From UBA1205 sp045534635 (GTDB lineage Bacteria > Bacteroidota > Bacteroidia > Bacteroidales > WCHB1-69), in NCBI GenBank assembly GCA_045534635.1, contig JAZSKB010000037.1, positions 1 to 51,956 of the forward strand: a stretch of DNA of 51,956 nucleotides. The letters run 5' to 3'. The notes below the pieces were generated by a model. The model saw only the letters and a program-made list of their open reading frames with translations, had not been told where the DNA came from and did not search any database. The position numbers were made by a program, and so were the translations under genes. Of this stretch, positions 32,470 to 40,410 are shown one piece after another. The stretch's first letter is position 1. Every line of letters begins with the position of its first letter.

Positions 32470-35400
32470 ATGGAAAATACAACATTAACAACAAAGTTAA
32501 ACCTTTTTATTAAGGCATACTACGACAATATCATAAAAAAAGGAACTATTGTCTTTGTTATTGTTTTTTGTATATTATTCATTATCATTACATTATTAGA
32601 GTATTTTTCTTATTTTCAATCAGGTTTTCGTGCTGTTCTTTTTTATGGATTTATTGTGATTAATATTGCTGTTTTGGTATGGCAAATTTTGATTCCATGG
32701 TTTAAAAAACATCAATGGATAAAAGGAATTTCTCACGAAGAGGCTGCAAAAATTATCGGTAAACATTTCCCAGAAATTGATGATAAGTTGCTCAATGCAG
32801 TACAACTTCAATTGATGACCAAGCAATGTCCAGATAACAAAATGGAATTGCTTTTGGCAAGTATTGAAGAGAAAACTTTAGCAATGAACAAATTTCATTT
32901 CTCTTTGGCTATCAATTTGAAATCAACGCGTAAATATTTCAAATATGTTATTGCCTTGTTGGTGTTTATTGCTACTATATTTATATTTGATAATCGTATT
33001 TTTACACAACCAACACAACGGATAGTTCATTATTCTCAATATTTTGAAAAACCTGCTCCATATTTTTTTACAATAGAAAATGAAAACTTACAAGCATTTG
33101 AAAATGAAAACTTTACAATAAATATAACTGTTGACGGAGATGAAATTCCCGAAGAAGCGTTTATTAATATTAACAAAGTAAATTATAAATTAGAAAAAAA
33201 ATCCAAAAATCAATATAGATATGAATTGAAAAATTTGCAACAAGATGTTGATATATATATATATACAGAAGAAGTTACATCAAAAAAATACCAAATAAAA
33301 GTTTTGCCCAAACCGATATTGATAGGATTTTCTATGCATTTGGATTATCCGAATTATATTGGAAGACCAAATGAAACAATAGAAAACAACGGAGATATTA
33401 GTGTTCCACAAGGTACAAAAATTACTTGGAAACTCAATTCTCGTAATACTGACAATATTCTGTTTAGATGTAACGAACAAATAGATACGCTTTTTGCTGC
33501 AAAAGACGAAAGTGTTCATACTTTGAAAGTTATGAACAATATTACGTATAGCATCATCAATGTAAATCAATATGTAAAAAATTTGGATTCAATTACATAT
33601 ATGATTGATGTTATTGCGGATAATTATCCTATAATTGATGTTGTTGCGGTAAACGATAGTGCATTTATTGATAGATTTTATTTTAAAGGTAATATTAAAG
33701 ATGATTATGGTTTTACTCAGTTGCAATTTGTTTATACAATAAAAGAAAATGATGAAATTGTAAGTAGTAAAAAAGTTGATTTGCCTATAGAAACAGACAA
33801 TATTTTGCAAGATTTTTATCATTATTTTGATGCACAAACATTGCAATTATCTGCAGGACAATCAATAGAATATTATTTTGAAGTTTTTGACAATGACGCT
33901 ATCAACGGAGCCAAATCAAGTAAATCAACATTAATGGAATTCCATTTGCCATCGTTGAAAGAAATAGAAGAACAACAAAACAAAAGCAATCTGCAAACCC
34001 GAAAAGATATTGCAGAAATATTGAAAGATAGCGAGAAAATTTTACAACAAATCGATGATTTGAAAAAGAAAATGGTAAACCAAAACCAACCTTCTTGGGA
34101 AGAGAAAAAACAAATGGAAAATTTGTTACAACAACTTAAAGATATTCGTCAACAAGGAGAAAAAATTCTTGAAGAGCAAAAACGTCAAGAATATATCAAC
34201 GAACAATATCAAAATCTTGAAGATGAAATTGTTGTAAAGCAGAAAGAAATACAACGTCGTATCAATGAATTATTCAACGATGAAATGAAATCGATGATAG
34301 AAGAAATAGAACGATTGATGCAACAAAACATTGATAAAAATAAAATGAATCAAATGCTTCAAGATATAAAAATCAATACCGAAGAATTGAATCAACAATT
34401 AGACCAAAATTTGGAATTGTTCAAACAAATGGAATTAGAGTCCAAAATGAACAATATTAGCACAAAAGCAGAACAATTGTCAAAAGAAGAATATAAATTG
34501 GCAGAAGAAACTGCGGAAAACAAAAAAGAAAATGCTCAATTGGAAGAAAAACAAAAATCTATTAGTCAGGAGTTTAAAGGTTTACAACAAACATTGCAAG
34601 AAGCCCAAAATCTTAATCAAGAATTGGAAAATCCTTACAAATTGGATAGTTTAGAACAATTGACACAAGAAATAGAAAAAGATTTGCAAGAAGCCCAAAA
34701 AGCATTGCAAAACAACAATAAATCGAAAGCGGTTCAACATCAAAAATCTGCTGCAGAAAAAATGGAAAAATTGGCGATAGAAGCAGAAGAGAAAATGGCA
34801 GACAATAAAGCAGAACAACTTGGAGAAGACATTAATACCATTCGTCAAATATTAGATAATATTGTAAAGGTATCGTTTGCACAAGAAAATATTATGACCC
34901 GTATGAGCACCATAAATCCGCAAGATGCTTTAATGCGAACATTGATACAAGAACAATATCAACTCAAAGACGGACTTCGATTGATAGAAGATTCTATTGC
35001 AGCCTTGGCAAAACGACAAATTATGGTAGAACCGTTTATTACCAAACAAGTGAAAACTATAAAGCAAGCCCAAGCCGATATTCTTGATTTAATGAGCAAA
35101 TCTCAAGAACCTGCATTACAATATTATTATGGCAATAATATTCGACAAATTACTGCAAAAGAACAATTTACAATGAAATCACTTAACGATTTGGGACTTA
35201 TGCTCGCCGAATCTATGAAAAAAATGGAAGAAGAAGAAAGTAATTGTAAAAATGGCAGTTGTGCAGGCAATAAACCCAAAGGAGGCAAAAAAAGTAAATC
35301 GGGAAAAAAATCGGCACAATCTATGCGACAAATGCAAGAAAAACTCAATCAGCAATTGCAACAAATGCGACAACAAATGCAAGAAGGAGCAAAACCCGGA

Positions 35401-35856
35401 CAAAAAAATAATAATGGACAATCCTTGAGTGAACAATTTGCTCGAATGGCTGCTCAACAAGAGGCTATCAGAAAAATGATGCAAGATTATCAATCTGAAT
35501 TAAAGAAAGAAGGTGGTGGTTATGCTGGTCTGCTCGAACAAATTATTAAAGAAATGCAACAAACAGAAAAAGAATTGGTTAACAAACAACTTAATCAACA
35601 AACTATCAATAGGCAAGAGCAAATTCTTACTCGTTTGTTGCAATCGGAACGTGCTGAATTACAGAGAGAAAAAGAAGAAATTAGAGAATCTAAACAAGGT
35701 GTTGATTTGCCCAAAAATACACCTCCATCACATATAGAACATGCTTTAATGAAAAAGAAAGAAACCGAATTATATAAAACAATTCCTCCCACTCTCAATA
35801 GGTATTATCGAGATAAAGTGAACACCTATTTTTATAAATTCAACACCAATGAATAA
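32470..35856 (+). CDS. DUF4175-type membrane protein with long coiled coil
   Basis: A 1128-residue protein. Two hydrophobic helices at about 21-45 and 52-72 and a third near 155-175 anchor it. The region 190-480 is beta-rich and probably extracytoplasmic (for example PYFFTIENENLQAFENENF and the later DDYGFTQLQFVYTI). From about 490 to 830 the protein is a highly charged Glu/Lys/Gln coiled coil. A Gly/Lys-rich stretch near 930-955 and a Gln/Met-rich helix follow. This order is that of DUF4175 family proteins, which are widespread in Bacteroidota and of unknown function. It overlaps the MATE gene by eight bases, which suggests translational coupling. Confidence 0.78.
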   Translation: MENTTLTTKLNLFIKAYYDNIIKKGTIVFVIVFCILFIIITLLEYFSYFQSGFRAVLFYGFIVINIAVLVWQILIPWFKKHQWIKGISHEEAAKIIGKHFPEIDDKLLNAVQLQLMTKQCPDNKMELLLASIEEKTLAMNKFHFSLAINLKSTRKYFKYVIALLVFIATIFIFDNRIFTQPTQRIVHYSQYFEKPAPYFFTIENENLQAFENENFTINITVDGDEIPEEAFININKVNYKLEKKSKNQYRYELKNLQQDVDIYIYTEEVTSKKYQIKVLPKPILIGFSMHLDYPNYIGRPNETIENNGDISVPQGTKITWKLNSRNTDNILFRCNEQIDTLFAAKDESVHTLKVMNNITYSIINVNQYVKNLDSITYMIDVIADNYPIIDVVAVNDSAFIDRFYFKGNIKDDYGFTQLQFVYTIKENDEIVSSKKVDLPIETDNILQDFYHYFDAQTLQLSAGQSIEYYFEVFDNDAINGAKSSKSTLMEFHLPSLKEIEEQQNKSNLQTRKDIAEILKDSEKILQQIDDLKKKMVNQNQPSWEEKKQMENLLQQLKDIRQQGEKILEEQKRQEYINEQYQNLEDEIVVKQKEIQRRINELFNDEMKSMIEEIERLMQQNIDKNKMNQMLQDIKINTEELNQQLDQNLELFKQMELESKMNNISTKAEQLSKEEYKLAEETAENKKENAQLEEKQKSISQEFKGLQQTLQEAQNLNQELENPYKLDSLEQLTQEIEKDLQEAQKALQNNNKSKAVQHQKSAAEKMEKLAIEAEEKMADNKAEQLGEDINTIRQILDNIVKVSFAQENIMTRMSTINPQDALMRTLIQEQYQLKDGLRLIEDSIAALAKRQIMVEPFITKQVKTIKQAQADILDLMSKSQEPALQYYYGNNIRQITAKEQFTMKSLNDLGLMLAESMKKMEEEESNCKNGSCAGNKPKGGKKSKSGKKSAQSMRQMQEKLNQQLQQMRQQMQEGAKPGQKNNNGQSLSEQFARMAAQQEAIRKMMQDYQSELKKEGGGYAGLLEQIIKEMQQTEKELVNKQLNQQTINRQEQILTRLLQSERAELQREKEEIRESKQGVDLPKNTPPSHIEHALMKKKETELYKTIPPTLNRYYRDKVNTYFYKFNTNE

Positions 35857-37147
35857 TCGAATTTTACGATTAGCCATACCCAATATTATTACTAATATCA
35901 CCGTTCCTCTTTTAGGCATTGTTGATTTAGCAATTGTTGGACATCTTGGCGATGAAACTTATATAGGTGCTATTGCCATTGGCACAATGATTTTTAATTT
36001 CATTTATTGGAATTTTGGTTTTTTGCGTATGGGAACAAGCGGTTTTACTGCTCAAGCATACGGAGCGAAAAAATTTAAAGAAGCCATTCTTGTTTTAGAA
36101 AGAGCATGTATTATTGCTTTATTTATTTCATTGACAATCATTGTTTTACAATATCCGATTGGTAAATTTAGCCTTTGGATTATTGATAGTTCTACAGAAA
36201 TGGAAAATCTTGCTTATCAATATTTTAAGATTAGAATTTGGGCGGCTCCTGCAACACTTGGATTATATGCTTTCAAAGGTTGGTTTATTGGTATGCAAAA
36301 TGCTAATACGCCAATGATTCTTGCTATTTTTATCAACATAATCAATATTATAGCAAGTTTTATTTTAGCAATAACATTTGATATGGGCATAGCAGGAGTG
36401 GCTTGGGGAACACTTATTGCACAATGGGCTGGTTTGTTTTTGTCTTTGATTGTTTGGTGGAAATATTATCGTAAATTATTTATTTACATTGATTTAAAAG
36501 CAGGTTTTCATTGGAGAGAATTGTCACATTTTTTTAAAATAAACAGCGATATTTTCTTACGAAGTTTGTGTTTGGTTGCCGTTTTTTCTTTTTTACCAAT
36601 AGCAGGAGCAAAAATGGGTGATGAAATATTAGCGATTAATACTTTATTGTTGCAATATTTTACCATTTTTTCTTATATTATGGATGGATTTGCTTATGCT
36701 GGTGAAGCATTAACAGGAAAATATATAGGAGCACAAGACCGTATATCTTTGCATAAAACTATTCGAGGATTATTTCGCTGGGGATTTGTTTTAAGTATTT
36801 TATTTACTGCGATTTATGCTTTTGGAGGGAATGTGCTTTTGCACATTTTTACCGATAATGTTGATATTATTAATGCCTCTTCTCAATTTTACGTTTGGGT
36901 ATTATTGGTTCCATTGACTGGTTTTGGGGCATTTTTATGGGACGGTATTTTTATTGGTGCTACTGCTTCAAAGGATATGAGAAATTGTATGTTTATTGCA
37001 ACAACTTGCTTTTTTGTTATTTATTATTCTTGTGTGAACATTATGGGCAACAATGCTTTATGGTTGGCTTTGATTGTTTTTCTCTTTTTAAGAGGGGTTT
37101 TACAACATTTTAAAGCAAAAAATGCTATTTGGAAGCAAATTAAATAA
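35849..37147 (+). CDS. MATE-family transporter (DinF/NorM-like)
   Basis: A 432-residue inner-membrane protein with about twelve helices in two similar halves. MATE-typical blocks are RLAIPNIITNITVPLLGIVDLAIVGHLG at the start (written here as part of helix 1 and the DLAIVGHLG turn), GFLRMGTSGFTAQAYGAKK and the second-half DGFAYAGEALTGKYIGA. Such proteins expel cationic drugs or other organic ions in exchange for Na+ or H+. The DGFAYAGEAL block resembles the DinF branch. It starts inside the last codons of the DUF4175 gene. A strong bidirectional terminator follows. Confidence 0.9.
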   Translation: MNNRILRLAIPNIITNITVPLLGIVDLAIVGHLGDETYIGAIAIGTMIFNFIYWNFGFLRMGTSGFTAQAYGAKKFKEAILVLERACIIALFISLTIIVLQYPIGKFSLWIIDSSTEMENLAYQYFKIRIWAAPATLGLYAFKGWFIGMQNANTPMILAIFINIINIIASFILAITFDMGIAGVAWGTLIAQWAGLFLSLIVWWKYYRKLFIYIDLKAGFHWRELSHFFKINSDIFLRSLCLVAVFSFLPIAGAKMGDEILAINTLLLQYFTIFSYIMDGFAYAGEALTGKYIGAQDRISLHKTIRGLFRWGFVLSILFTAIYAFGGNVLLHIFTDNVDIINASSQFYVWVLLVPLTGFGAFLWDGIFIGATASKDMRNCMFIATTCFFVIYYSCVNIMGNNALWLALIVFLFLRGVLQHFKAKNAIWKQIK

Positions 37148-37188
37148 ACTATTCTTATGGATACCATTTTTTATATAGACAAGCAATA

Positions 37189-37217
37189 AAAAAACGACCG
37201 CTTTGCGGTCGTTTTTT
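37189..37217. terminator. Bidirectional terminator after MATE gene
   Basis: A 13-base stem (37189-37201 with 37205-37217, core CGACCGC/GCGGTCG) with a TTT loop, flanked by A and T runs, lies between the convergent MATE and lipoprotein genes. Confidence 0.9.
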
Positions 37218-37242
37218 GTGTTACTATGTTTTTTATAAATTA

Positions 37243-37911
37243 TTATTTCAATGTATAAGTGTCAGTATAGTCACCAACAACTTCTCCTGTACCAGATTTA
37301 GTAATTTTATAATTTACAATTAACAATGTCCATACTTCAGGATTAGACGTAGGACCATAAGAAGCGGTTACAGTAAGTTTTGCAGGAGTTCCACTGTAAT
37401 CCATAGAATGCTCAGCGGTAAGTATTCCTGTGCCATCTCCTACTAAATCTACATTAATATCCAATTCTGCAAAATTTTGTACAAACAATTTTGTATGGTC
37501 TAATTTTTGTAAAGCAACAACAGTAGGGAATGTATAAGATTTATTAGGATCATCATCTGCAGCAAGATTATCGATACTTTCTACAGAATAATTTCCTTCT
37601 AATCTTTTTGCAGAGATAATAGCGTCTCTTAAAACAGAAACTTCGTTATTTGCAGCGTCTATTGCAGTATAAGTCAATCCTGCTTTACCTACAAATTTAA
37701 CACCATCAACTTTTAAAGAAGCGGTTACATCACCATCTTTGTTGTCTTTTGCAGTAACACCTTCTAAAGCGGCTTTTTCATCGCCCAATTCAAATTCAGG
37801 GGTTTCTGTACTTGTTGGGAATACAATTTCAGGAGCCACTAAATCATCACCACAACTTGTGAAAGTAAATACCATTGCCGCAGCAACTACTGATAAAAAT
37901 AATTTTTTCAT
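37243..37911 (-). CDS. Surface lipoprotein with Ig-like (DUF5011-like) domain
   Basis: A 222-residue lipoprotein. The signal MKKLFLSVVAAAMVFTFTSC ends at Cys20, followed by Gly-Asp-Asp. Acidic residues just after the cysteine are the Bacteroidota signal for export to the cell surface. Residues about 40-95 (ALEGVTAKDNKDGDVTASLK, then GLTYTAIDAANNE) form a bacterial Ig-like domain of the DUF5011/HYR kind. The remaining C-terminal beta-rich half is unassigned. This arrangement is seen in SusD-neighbour or glycan-binding lipoproteins, but no SusC/D pair is nearby. It has its own divergent promoter. Confidence 0.8.
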   Translation of the reverse strand: MKKLFLSVVAAAMVFTFTSCGDDLVAPEIVFPTSTETPEFELGDEKAALEGVTAKDNKDGDVTASLKVDGVKFVGKAGLTYTAIDAANNEVSVLRDAIISAKRLEGNYSVESIDNLAADDDPNKSYTFPTVVALQKLDHTKLFVQNFAELDINVDLVGDGTGILTAEHSMDYSGTPAKLTVTASYGPTSNPEVWTLLIVNYKITKSGTGEVVGDYTDTYTLK

Positions 37912-37980
37912 TTCTTTGAATTTTTAGTTATTAATACTTGTTAATTTAGATTTTTAATATACTTGATTAAAATATTTTTG

Positions 37981-37988
37981 CAAAATTA
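37981..37988 (-). promoter_or_regulatory. -7 box for Ig-like lipoprotein
   Basis: The minus strand reads TAATTTTG, matching TAnnTTTG, about 70 bases before the start. It is divergent from the promoter at 38052. Confidence 0.7.
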
Positions 37989-38051
37989 CAAAAAAAAACA
38001 ATACGTTAAAAAAAAATCTTACAAAATTATGAATTTTATTATTTTTTTTAT

Positions 38052-38059
38052 TACTTTTG
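38052..38059 (+). promoter_or_regulatory. -7 box for Ala/Glu-rich lipoprotein
   Basis: TACTTTTG matches TAnnTTTG, 34 bases before the chosen start at 38093. Confidence 0.75.
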
Positions 38060-38092
38060 CAAAAAGTAACAATAAATAATAATCTTAGGAAA

Positions 38093-38443
38093 ATGAAAAA
38101 ATTATTTGCAGTATTAGCAGTAGCAGGATTAGCATTTGTTGCATGCGGTCCTAGTGCAGAAGAAATTGCAGCAGAAGAAAAAAGAGTTCAAGACTCTATC
38201 GCAGCAGAAGAACAAAGAGTACAAGATTCTATCGCTTTGGCAGAAGCAGAAGCAGCAAGAATTGCCGCTGAAGAAGCCGCAGCAATAGCAGCCGCTGAAG
38301 CAGAAGCAGCACAAAATGCTGCTAAAAAAGCAACAGCAAAAAAATCTAATGCTCCTGCAACAGGTACTATTGAAGCAGTAGAAAAAGCAACAACCGCTGC
38401 TGACAGAAGAGCTGCTTTAAGAGCAGGAAAACAAGTTGACTAA
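38093..38443 (+). CDS. Small Ala/Glu-rich coiled-coil lipoprotein
   Basis: A 116-residue lipoprotein. The start at 38093 gives MKKLFAVLAVAGLAFVACGP with Cys18. An earlier in-frame codon lies inside the promoter box and is rejected. The mature part has two near-identical repeats, AAEEKRVQDSIAAEEQRVQDSI, then Ala/Glu-rich heptads up to about residue 85, and a basic tail (ADRRAALRAGKQVD). It should form a long helix attached to a membrane, reminiscent of Lpp or of spacer lipoproteins by shape only. No homologue is recognised. A strong terminator follows directly, so it is a single-gene unit, possibly abundant. Confidence 0.78.
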   Translation: MKKLFAVLAVAGLAFVACGPSAEEIAAEEKRVQDSIAAEEQRVQDSIALAEAEAARIAAEEAAAIAAAEAEAAQNAAKKATAKKSNAPATGTIEAVEKATTAADRRAALRAGKQVD

Positions 38444-38463
38444 AATTTGTTTTTGCTAAAAAC

Positions 38464-38492
38464 AAAAAACCGAACTTTTTGTTCGGTTTTTT
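38464..38492 (+). terminator. Terminator after Ala/Glu-rich lipoprotein
   Basis: A 12-base stem (38464-38475 with 38481-38492, core CCGAAC/GTTCGG), loop TTTTT, ending in a T run. The A run on its left side would also serve the convergent minus-strand gene. Confidence 0.9.
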
Positions 38493-38501
38493 TATTGTTC
38501 T

Positions 38502-39404
38502 TTAATAATAATTAATTATTCTTACTTGCATTTCTGTAACTTGTTCTGGATTTTGATATGTTGTTCTAACAATCCAATTGCCATAATCATCGTAACTATA
38601 TTTGTATGTTTGTTGATAAAGTTGCATTCCTCCACTATCTAACCATTTTTCAGAAGTTACATTTCCGTATTTATCGTATTCATATACAAATTTTCTTCTC
38701 AATTCTCCATTGTCTCGTAAACTATTTTTTGTTACTATATTTCCTTGATTATCATAATTATATTCGTAAATAAAAATAGATTCTCCTTGGGTATTGCATT
38801 GTTTTTCTTTTATGATTTGTTTTTTGTCATTGTATTGTAATTGTAGCAAATCAATATTTTCCATTTTCTTTGCTATAAGTAATCCATTGTTGAATGTATA
38901 GTCTATTTTTTTCGACAATAATTCTCCTTGTTGCACATAAAAATTTTCTTCTTGGATTAGAACACCAGAGTTATAAGTGTAAATTATACTGTCAATCAAT
39001 TGATTATTAATATCTTTTGTTACACAAGTAGAAAGTAAATCATCTTTATAAGTAGAAACAATAGATTGATTTAGTTGTTTATTATTGTACCACAATTTCA
39101 AAATTTCTCTTCCTTGAGCATCGTATTGATAGACATATTTACGTAACAAAACACCATTATTGGCTATTGTTTGTTGTTCTTTTAAATTACCATCAGCAAA
39201 AAAGGAATAAACAAAACTTCGCTTGATGTCGCCTTGTTCGATATTTCCATCAACAACTTTTGCATCGTAAACCTTTGTTTCCAAAGATGATACATTGCCT
39301 TGTAAATTCATTGTTGTAATAGTATTTTTTTTATCTGTTTGTGCAAAAGTGATTATTGTGCTACAAACAATGGTAATTGTGGTTATAATACTCTTTTTTA
39401 ACAT
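38502..39404 (-). CDS. Secreted YD/RHS-like repeat protein
   Basis: A 300-residue protein. The start at 39404 is chosen for the signal peptide MLKKSIITTITIVCSTIITFAQ. Longer in-frame extension runs into the upstream terminator. The body is a series of YD-type repeats: YQYDAQGREILKLWYN, YNYDNQGNIVTKNSL, YEYDKYGNVTSEKWL and YSYDDYGNWIVRTTY, each about 30-40 residues apart with degenerate units between. Such repeats form beta-sheet shells in RHS proteins, but this one is short, with no toxin or core-associated motif, so it is more likely a free periplasmic or surface protein. Function unknown. Confidence 0.78.
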   Translation of the reverse strand: MLKKSIITTITIVCSTIITFAQTDKKNTITTMNLQGNVSSLETKVYDAKVVDGNIEQGDIKRSFVYSFFADGNLKEQQTIANNGVLLRKYVYQYDAQGREILKLWYNNKQLNQSIVSTYKDDLLSTCVTKDINNQLIDSIIYTYNSGVLIQEENFYVQQGELLSKKIDYTFNNGLLIAKKMENIDLLQLQYNDKKQIIKEKQCNTQGESIFIYEYNYDNQGNIVTKNSLRDNGELRRKFVYEYDKYGNVTSEKWLDSGGMQLYQQTYKYSYDDYGNWIVRTTYQNPEQVTEMQVRIINYY

Positions 39405-39425
39405 ATTGTATAAATTTATTTTGCA

Positions 39426-39461
39426 AAAAAAAACCGATACCATAAAGTATCGGTTTTTTTT
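39426..39461 (-). terminator. Terminator fused to next leader
   Basis: A 15-base stem (39426-39440 with 39447-39461, core CCGATAC/GTATCGG), loop CATAAA. On the minus strand it ends the T9SS-protein gene at 39473, and its T run merges into TTTTTTTTGC, the only -7-like element before the YD-repeat gene 20 bases on. Confidence 0.85.
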
Positions 39462-39472
39462 CAGATTAACTT

Positions 39473-40213
39473 TTATTTTTCGTGATTAACATGAATTTTT
39501 TTAGTACATACCGCATCATTCATTTTGATAGCGAGAACATATATACCATTAGCAAAATTGCTCATGTCGATAGTAATATCTCCATTAACATTGTTTGCTT
39601 CTTTTACTTGTTGACCATTGATAGCAAATATTGAAACATTTGCATTTTCTAAATTCTCAATGTGGAACATATCTCTAACATTGGTAGGATATATTTTTAT
39701 TTGTTCCAAAATAGAATTTTCTATAGAAGTAACATTTACAATATCAAAAGTAAAAGTTAAGTCGCGATTTTTACCTTTCCCTAAATCTCCCAAATTCTTT
39801 GTTGAGACTACTGTTGCAGCAACAGATGCTTGATAATGTTTATCTTTTTCAATTACTGTAAGAGCATTGATATTATCCATTGCAGGATAAGAACCTTCAA
39901 CATCAAATATTATTGTTGCTCCAGCAGCCAAATCGGAAGTTAAAGTAAATTTCTCATCTTCGTTATTATTGAAAGGCTCAAATCTTATTGATAATTCATT
40001 TCCTGCAGAAAGTGCAGTACTTCCATTGGTAACTTCCAAGGAAAAATAAATATTAGCAACACTTAGATTTGATTTGTACTCATACGGATTTTCTTTTAAA
40101 TCTGTATAAGACCCGTTCTTTTTACTAAAAATTTTTGTAACTGTAGGTTGGGTTTGTGCACTTACTATGCAAAACATTAACATTCCTGCACATAAAAACA
40201 TAAATTTTTTCAT
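39473..40213 (-). CDS. Secreted protein with type A T9SS sorting domain
   Basis: A 246-residue protein. The start at 40213 is chosen for the signal peptide MKKFMFLCAGMLMFCIVSAQ and because a -7 box lies 41 bases upstream. The central part (about 25-165) is a beta-rich domain (for example NIYFSLEVTNGSTALSAGNE) of unknown family. The last 75 residues (from about EQIKIYPTNVRDMFHIENL to CTKKIHVNHEK, with NGIYVLAIKM) form a type A T9SS C-terminal domain, so the protein should be exported by the type IX system and anchored or released at the surface. It ends in a strong terminator. Confidence 0.85.
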   Translation of the reverse strand: MKKFMFLCAGMLMFCIVSAQTQPTVTKIFSKKNGSYTDLKENPYEYKSNLSVANIYFSLEVTNGSTALSAGNELSIRFEPFNNNEDEKFTLTSDLAAGATIIFDVEGSYPAMDNINALTVIEKDKHYQASVAATVVSTKNLGDLGKGKNRDLTFTFDIVNVTSIENSILEQIKIYPTNVRDMFHIENLENANVSIFAINGQQVKEANNVNGDITIDMSNFANGIYVLAIKMNDAVCTKKIHVNHEK

Positions 40214-40254
40214 CTTTCTACTATTTTTACTTGTTAAACAATAATTTATTTTGG

Positions 40255-40262
40255 CAAAAATA
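40255..40262 (-). promoter_or_regulatory. -7 box for type A T9SS protein
   Basis: The minus strand reads TATTTTTG, matching TAnnTTTG, 41 bases before the start at 40213. Confidence 0.7.
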
Positions 40263-40410
40263 CAATTTTTTTTTAAACAAAATAAAAACAAAGTGTTTTT
40301 TTTTATTGTTTTTTTTGCATTAATAATCAAGTGTTTATAAATAAACAGATGTAAATTTGTTTATTTTTAACCAAGTATTGCATCAAAAAAAAGAATATTT
40401 TTACAAAAAA

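Noticed and set aside
40339..40366. Inverted repeat AAATAAAC/GTTTATTT after the giant gene as its terminator
   Set aside because: The stem is only eight weak base pairs and no T run follows it on the minus strand, so I do not call it.
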